A stretch of 64,000 nucleotides of DNA, taken from positions 10,960,001 to 11,024,000 of the forward strand of contig NW_026622997.1 of NCBI RefSeq assembly GCF_023065955.2, written 5' to 3'. Positions within the stretch are counted from its first letter, which is position 1; each line of letters opens with the position of its first letter. Origin of the DNA: Ursus arctos. Its lineage: Eukaryota > Chordata > Mammalia > Carnivora > Ursidae. The notes under the pieces were generated by a model. It made no database searches. It was not told where the DNA came from and worked only from the letters and a program-made list of their open reading frames with translations. The translations under genes and the position numbers were made by a program. This document shows positions 59,295 through 64,000 of this stretch, piece after piece.

Positions 59295-59735
59295 GCAGGT
59301 TTTACAGAACGTAAAACCGTATGTGGGTTTCTGTTACTAGATGAAGTCTGTGAGTTTGCACTTTCCCGTCAAGGTCATTGTTCAGAAGAAAGGGTTTATT
59401 GCTGAAATCTGAAATTTCCCAGGTGAAAAATACATCTGCAGGGTTCAGATGAGGCAAGGCATCATTGTCCAGTCTCTCAAGTCCAGAAAAACGAGTTAAT
59501 TCTTGAAGGAAATGACATTAAACTTGTCTTGATTCAGCAAGCCACAGCAGTTACAAGCAAGGATAAGAGAAAATTTTTGGATGGCATCTCTGTATCTGAA
59601 AATGGAACAGTTCAGCAGACTGATGAATAAGATCTAAGGGCTGTCCGGCTACAGAGAGAACAAGATGCCAGATGAGTCTTAAGACCTACTTATAATTTTT
59701 AAAGACTTAATGAGAGCCCTCTATTGATTTGGGGA
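59295..59735 (+). pseudogene. RPL9: Processed RPL9 (ribosomal protein uL6) pseudogene, 5'-truncated
   Basis: The sequence follows the second half of the RPL9 coding region and its 3' UTR without introns. Readable parts include 'gtgaaaaatacatctgcagg', 'gaaggaaatgacattaaact', 'gattcagcaagccacagcag', 'agaaaatttttggatggcat', the stop taa at 59628-59630, and the UTR 'gaacaagatgccagatgagt' to 'ctattgatttgggg'. RPL9 encodes a 60S ribosomal subunit protein of about 192 residues; only about the last 110 codons are represented. A stop (tag) replaces a Lys codon near the start (the 'gttactagatgaag' stretch), and about 15 nt are missing before 'gattcagc'. No poly-A or target duplication could be made out, so it is old. 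Confidence 0.9.
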
Positions 59736-60084
59736 AGGGGGGACGATATATACAATATGACCTCAAATTTGTCCAAAATAAAAAATTTATACATAGACAA
59801 ATAAAAAAATTGTAAATGAATAAAACATGCTAACTTGTAGTCATCTCTTTGTGAATTATAGTGAATTTTTCTTTTTTCTTTGATGTTTCTATATTTCTTA
59901 ATTCTCATCAATGAGCTTCCAACATTATTGTACAATAGAAACAAGAAATATACTATTTTTAAAAATTCCTACCATTTTATCAAATAAGCAGAAGTCAAGC
60001 TGGCTCAAATCTAAAATGCTGCTAGAACTACCCTTCTCTTGGCTACTCCCCAACTCAGAGAGCAAGGGAGGCAGTGTTAGAGAG

Positions 60085-60190
60085 CATAAAGTGCTAGGGG
60101 TGTGACTTTGAATAAGTCACATCCTCTCTCTGGGCCTCAGTAGGCTTTTCTGTAAAATAAGCAGCCTGGATCAGTGAGCCCTGCCCCAGG
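60085..60190 (+). repeat. MIR SINE
   Basis: 'Tgtgactttgaataagtcac', 'atcctctctctgggcctcag' and 'taggcttttctgtaaaataa' match the MIR core. Confidence 0.75.
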
Positions 60191-60566
60191 CCTGAGCCCA
60201 CATCCTCCCTCAGTGGCCTCTAGATAGAACTATCTTTCAACATGCAATTCGATCTGGCCTTCCCCCATGACTAGAGAGAAAAATATTTATGAATTACTCT
60301 CCAGTTTAGAAATGGATCTCTGTCTGGGAACAAAGAATCACAAACCCCACTGGCAAATTAGAGTCCATTATCAGACACTGTAGCAGCAAGCTCAGGCTGG
60401 TGGTAATTGTATCTGCAATAATAAGGCTGTAAGGGCCACTTTAGGCCATTTGCTATGTGAATCAATCATCATTACAGTCTAGCAGTGGAGTGGACATGGA
60501 AATGAGCCCATGTTACCAACGGCCGATTAGAGCAGAGATCCATCAAGAAGCTCATGGGGATGGTGT

Positions 60567-60598
60567 GGGGGGATGGGGGGATGGGAAGGGTGGGTGGG
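60567..60598 (+). other. G-quadruplex-forming motif
   Basis: Six G-tracts of 6, 6, 3, 3, 3 and 3 bases are separated by loops of only 1-2 nt (AT, AT, AA, T, T). This exceeds the usual four-tract rule. The function is unknown. Confidence 0.9.
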
Positions 60599-60854
60599 AA
60601 CAAAACAGGTGGCCTGGGTCTCTCTGTCACTTACTGATACCACATGTCACCTAGGAAGATAACTCTGAGACTGTCTGTGATTCTGTTCAGGGTCCCTAGT
60701 AGGGCTCAGTGACTTTAAATAATATAAACTCTGCTTGACCATGACATGTTAATTTCACGTAAATGTAAACTCCCCAGTGGATGATGAGATATTTGAGTTT
60801 ACCCTGTGTATTGGTATCCTAGGTTTGCCATCGCAAATGACCACAACGTGGGTA

Positions 60855-60965
60855 CTATACAATATTGTGCCAATAGTTATCAATACTGTATTGTACCCTT
60901 AAAAATACATCAAGAAGACATATCCTATATTTTCATGTTGTGTTCTTACCACAGTAAAATTAAAT
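60855..60965 (+). mobile_element. L1 3' end fragment
   Basis: 'Tatcaatactgtattgtacc', 'cttaaaaatacatcaagaag' and 'tgttgtgttcttaccacagt' match the terminus of an old L1. Confidence 0.6.
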
Positions 60966-60979
60966 TTTAAATGAAGAGC

Positions 60980-61580
60980 TCACATGGCTATACTAGACTT
61001 TCTGATACATTGTTAGGAAAAAAGTAAAGATTGATAAAACCATTTTGGAAAGTAATTTGGCAGTATGTATTGATAGTCTCAAAATAGCTATACATGTTTG
61101 ATTCAGTAATTATGTTTTGGGGAATTGTTTCTTTAAAAAAAAATCTGAACTACATAAAGCCTCCATCCACAAGATGTTTATGACAGCACTGTATATAGTA
61201 GCAAGGAAAATAAATAAATTTAAACAAAAGGAGATTACTGAAGTAAACAGTGTTATACCTATATAATGAATAGTCTGTCTCCACAAAAGTAACATGAATA
61301 GTTTATAATAATGAGAGGAGATGCTTATGTTATAATGTTAAGTGAAACTGGGATATGGGGGGGGGCTCTGTATAACATGTTCTTTACTAGATTTTTAAAC
61401 AGCAGAAAAGAGTTACATCAAAATGTTCATAGCAGCCCTTTTTGAAAAACTAGGTGTTTTTTTCCTTTTCTCCTTTGTTCCCCATCCTTTTGGATTTTAC
61501 AACCCCTACAATTCATATGAATTACTTTTTTAATGGGAAAAAATATAATATGAAAATAAAAAATGCAAACAAATATTAAT
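60980..61580 (+). mobile_element. Old L1ME/HAL1-like ORF2 end and 3' UTR
   Basis: 'Gaaagtaatttggcagtatg', 'acatgtttgattcagtaatt', 'atgacagcactgtatatagt', 'gttataatgttaagtgaaac' and an AT-rich terminus are in L1 order. No open frame remains. Confidence 0.65.
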
Positions 61581-61589
61581 GACAAGACA

Positions 61590-62800
61590 AGCAGGATTTT
61601 TATGGAAGGACTTAGGGGGAAGGGACGATCAAAGATCTAAAATCTAAGACAGGGCACAAAAGTTTTCTCAGAGGCTCTGGCATTTACTATTAAATTCCGA
61701 AACAATGGATTGTCTTGCTTTGCAATCTAAATTACGGGTTTGCATCAGTATACACTGCACAAATGTCTATAGAATAAATGAATAGGCATCAGAGCTAAGT
61801 AAACGCATGGCACAAACAAACGCAGAAATCCACGTACAGGGAAATTAAATAAGTGGTTTGAACAGAAAATGTCTTTCTAAAGGGAGCAGTTCGAAGCCCC
61901 TTCTTTCTTTGTTTCTTAGGAATCCCACTGGGAGCCTGGATGCCTAGTATCATTGACTCAACTTTGTGAGGCTGTGGATTAAGCTTTATCTTCAGGTATA
62001 GGTAATGGAAACTCAGAAGAGGAAAAAAAATCATTCAGTTGGGGATCAAATCAACAGAAATTAGATTGACCTAGACTGACGCCCCCCAAAAATAGTTTTC
62101 CCTCTGGACAAGTGCTGAAATGAGAAACTAGTTGATTTAAAGGACAAACTGCCCTTCAGTTCAGGAAATCAGGAACATTTTCATATATACCCAAACCTTT
62201 GCAATATACCCCTGTTAGTCCCATTTCTTAAATAAAAAGACTTCTACTTGTGTTTGTAACCACATAGCATGTTAGCAACCAGATGGTCTTGTGGCTCTGA
62301 GTTAGGGCACAGAGCTCAAAATCTGGGACCCACTGAGCTAGTCATATTGCCTTGGCCCCGGGTCCTCTGAGGTTTATTACTGAGTATAAAACAAACATTC
62401 CCATGTTTTGACTTCTGGGACTGGCTACTGAAAGGTTTATGTCCCTTAGTCATATGGTTACTCACACCCTTTTAATGACCCAGAGTACAGAGGTCTGCTT
62501 GGTCCCCAGAGCCAGGACAGGTGAAGACACAACTCTGCCCATGATTTAATAGTGCAAATTCAGGCACTGGTGACCAGGAACAGACTGGACAGTCCCTAGG
62601 ACCCCAGCTATGGCTGTTTCTGGAGTGGACTCTCAGGTGTCTTTGCTGAAGATATTATATCAGGATGCCAGTGAGGAACACACTTGGGCCAGCCATCATA
62701 GACAAGCAGCCTGAGTGTCCCACTGCAAGGAAAGAAAGGGCTAATCCTATTAGGCAAAAGGCTGATGAGAGCCACACTTCACTTGCAATGTCATCCAACA
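61590..62800. other. No gene or clear repeat recognised
   Basis: Unique-looking DNA with short frames only. Confidence 0.45.
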
Positions 62801-62804
62801 CACT

Positions 62805-62960
62805 TGTATTCATTCATTCAACAAAATCTTGGGAGGGACTCTATGTGCTAGGCACTGTTACAGGTGTTAAAGACACTAAGATCACAGTCTACAGAGAAAG
62901 ACAGAGGCATAAACTGACAATTACAATATGCACATACTGGAGGATTGAAAGAGGTACAGA
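62805..62960 (+). repeat. Ancient mammalian repeat, family unresolved
   Basis: 'Attcattcattcaacaaaat', 'ctatgtgctaggcactgtta' and 'caggtgttaaagacactaag' form the common phrase of an old repeat (attcaacaaatatttattgag..tgtgccaggcactg). A 119-codon frame (62665-63024) runs through it and is probably chance. Confidence 0.55.
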
Positions 62961-62964
62961 ACTC

Positions 62965-64000
62965 AAATTGGGAGGAGATTGGAAAAAACATCTCAGAGGA
63001 GAAGATGACCAAACTGTGCTGTGAAACTCAATGCTCTCATAGGAGCAGAGACTTGGGAACCCCAGAGACAGAAGAAGTAAAGTTTGCTGCCTATATTTGC
63101 ATAGAGTAGGAAACTAAGCATTTTTCCAGGACTACTAAAGGTACAGCCACACCACTCTTTGGACCTCTAGAACCACAGGATGTATTGGTTGCCGATAATA
63201 GGTTTTATGGTTCAGGATTAGATCATTGCTTTCATGTATGTCCACAAAGAGACAGAGTGAATGTGCATCATGCCTGGCCCACCCTTCACAGCACTTGCAG
63301 GAACTGCATCTTATTACTAGGGAAAAGATAAAAAAAAAAAAAAAAAAAGATGTATAAATTGTGGAAGCTACACTTTAACCTGGTGATCTGGGGTAAGTCA
63401 TTGCTCACCCATGTAAACAGTGCCGCCTTAGTCCATGCTTTCCACTTACCGGATGAAAAGTATTTGGATTCTTTGTTGGCTAAAGAGGATCCTTTTGCTT
63501 GGCTGATCATTTGGGTTTCGGATGGAGTAGGCAGGATCTTCAGATTTTAGAACTTGCATCAGAGTGTCTGCTCAATTCTAAGAAAAGCCCTTCATTTGTC
63601 TGGTTAAATGAGCTGTGCCAGCTGCATATGCCTTATAACTGAACTGAGACAGGCCAAAATGGGCAAGAATTTGGAAGTCATTGAAGAAAAAAATAACTAA
63701 ACTATATATTTTTGAATTATAAAGGTGGGTAAAAGCAAAGATCTGATTTGAGTTTGAGGAGCTTGTAAATTTAGGATTCTATGGGAAGTGGTGAAGAAAT
63801 GAATCTTCCAGCCTAAGTCCTTCCAAATATGCTATCTTATAAAACCAGTAGGGACAGATCAGCTGGAAGAATTATAAAGAGACTATATTCTGAAAGGAGA
63901 GGTTTCACTAGAAACTACAGGGGCGATCTGCCTTTGAGCACTGGTACATGAATGGCTTACACCTAGAAAGGAATCAAAACCCATGAAAGAGCCGAAGAGA
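62965..64000. other. No gene or clear repeat recognised; 19-nt poly-A at 63330-63348
   Basis: Unique-looking DNA to the window edge. The poly-A has no recognisable SINE or L1 in front of it. Confidence 0.45.

Noticed and set aside
1..64000. CRISPR arrays, operons, bacterial promoters, tRNA genes
   Set aside because: The DNA is clearly mammalian. tRNA-like segments are the heads of SINEs, and tandem repeats are microsatellites without spacers.

Overview
The window is a stretch of mammalian nuclear DNA, and I see no intact protein-coding gene in it. The organism is a caniform carnivore. Eighteen copies of the carnivore tRNA-derived SINE (can-SINE/SINEC) are scattered through it. They share a tRNA-like head (cctgggtggctcag), a CT-rich body and an (AAATA)n A-rich tail ending in AATAAAATCTT. 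Several copies (17.08, 23.08, 30.89 and 50.06 kb) carry body variants such as the ctatgagcctgcttc type that I associate with bears or the giant panda. That narrower placement rests on memory of the subfamilies and is less certain.

Layout. 1-3.4 kb: a MIR and an old L1 ORF2 fragment, each split by a SINE, then a third SINE and an unresolved old repeat. 3.4-17 kb: mostly low-complexity or unique DNA with SINEs, L2 and MIR relics, a MaLR-type LTR at 14.8 kb, a 98-nt pyrimidine tract at 15.2 kb, and CA/GT repeats. An L1 3' end joined to a 40-nt 5S rRNA pseudogene lies at 6.0 kb. 17.3-41.5 kb: an L1-dense block of eight main L1 pieces, arranged two minus, two plus, two minus, two plus. It includes a three-way nested element (26.4-29.1 kb), an L1 split by a SINE and an MLT1-like LTR (34.9-37.4 kb), and the best preserved L1 (38.94-41.46 kb, 2.5 kb, 5'-truncated, with an 18-bp target duplication). 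41.5-64 kb: older and sparser repeats (L2, MIR, LTRs, L1 3' ends), one very young SINE at 50.06 kb, then nearly 14 kb without any SINE. This last part holds a processed RPL9 pseudogene at 59.3-59.7 kb and a strong G-quadruplex motif at 60.57 kb.

The open reading frames seen are short. Apart from L1 ORF2 remnants and one RPL9 relic, none shows a family I recognise. An exon of a larger gene could be hidden in the unique DNA, but none can be supported from sequence alone. No undescribed biological system is evident. The most unusual structure is the L1/5S junction at 5.95-6.11 kb, whose geometry fits twin priming on a 5S RNA.
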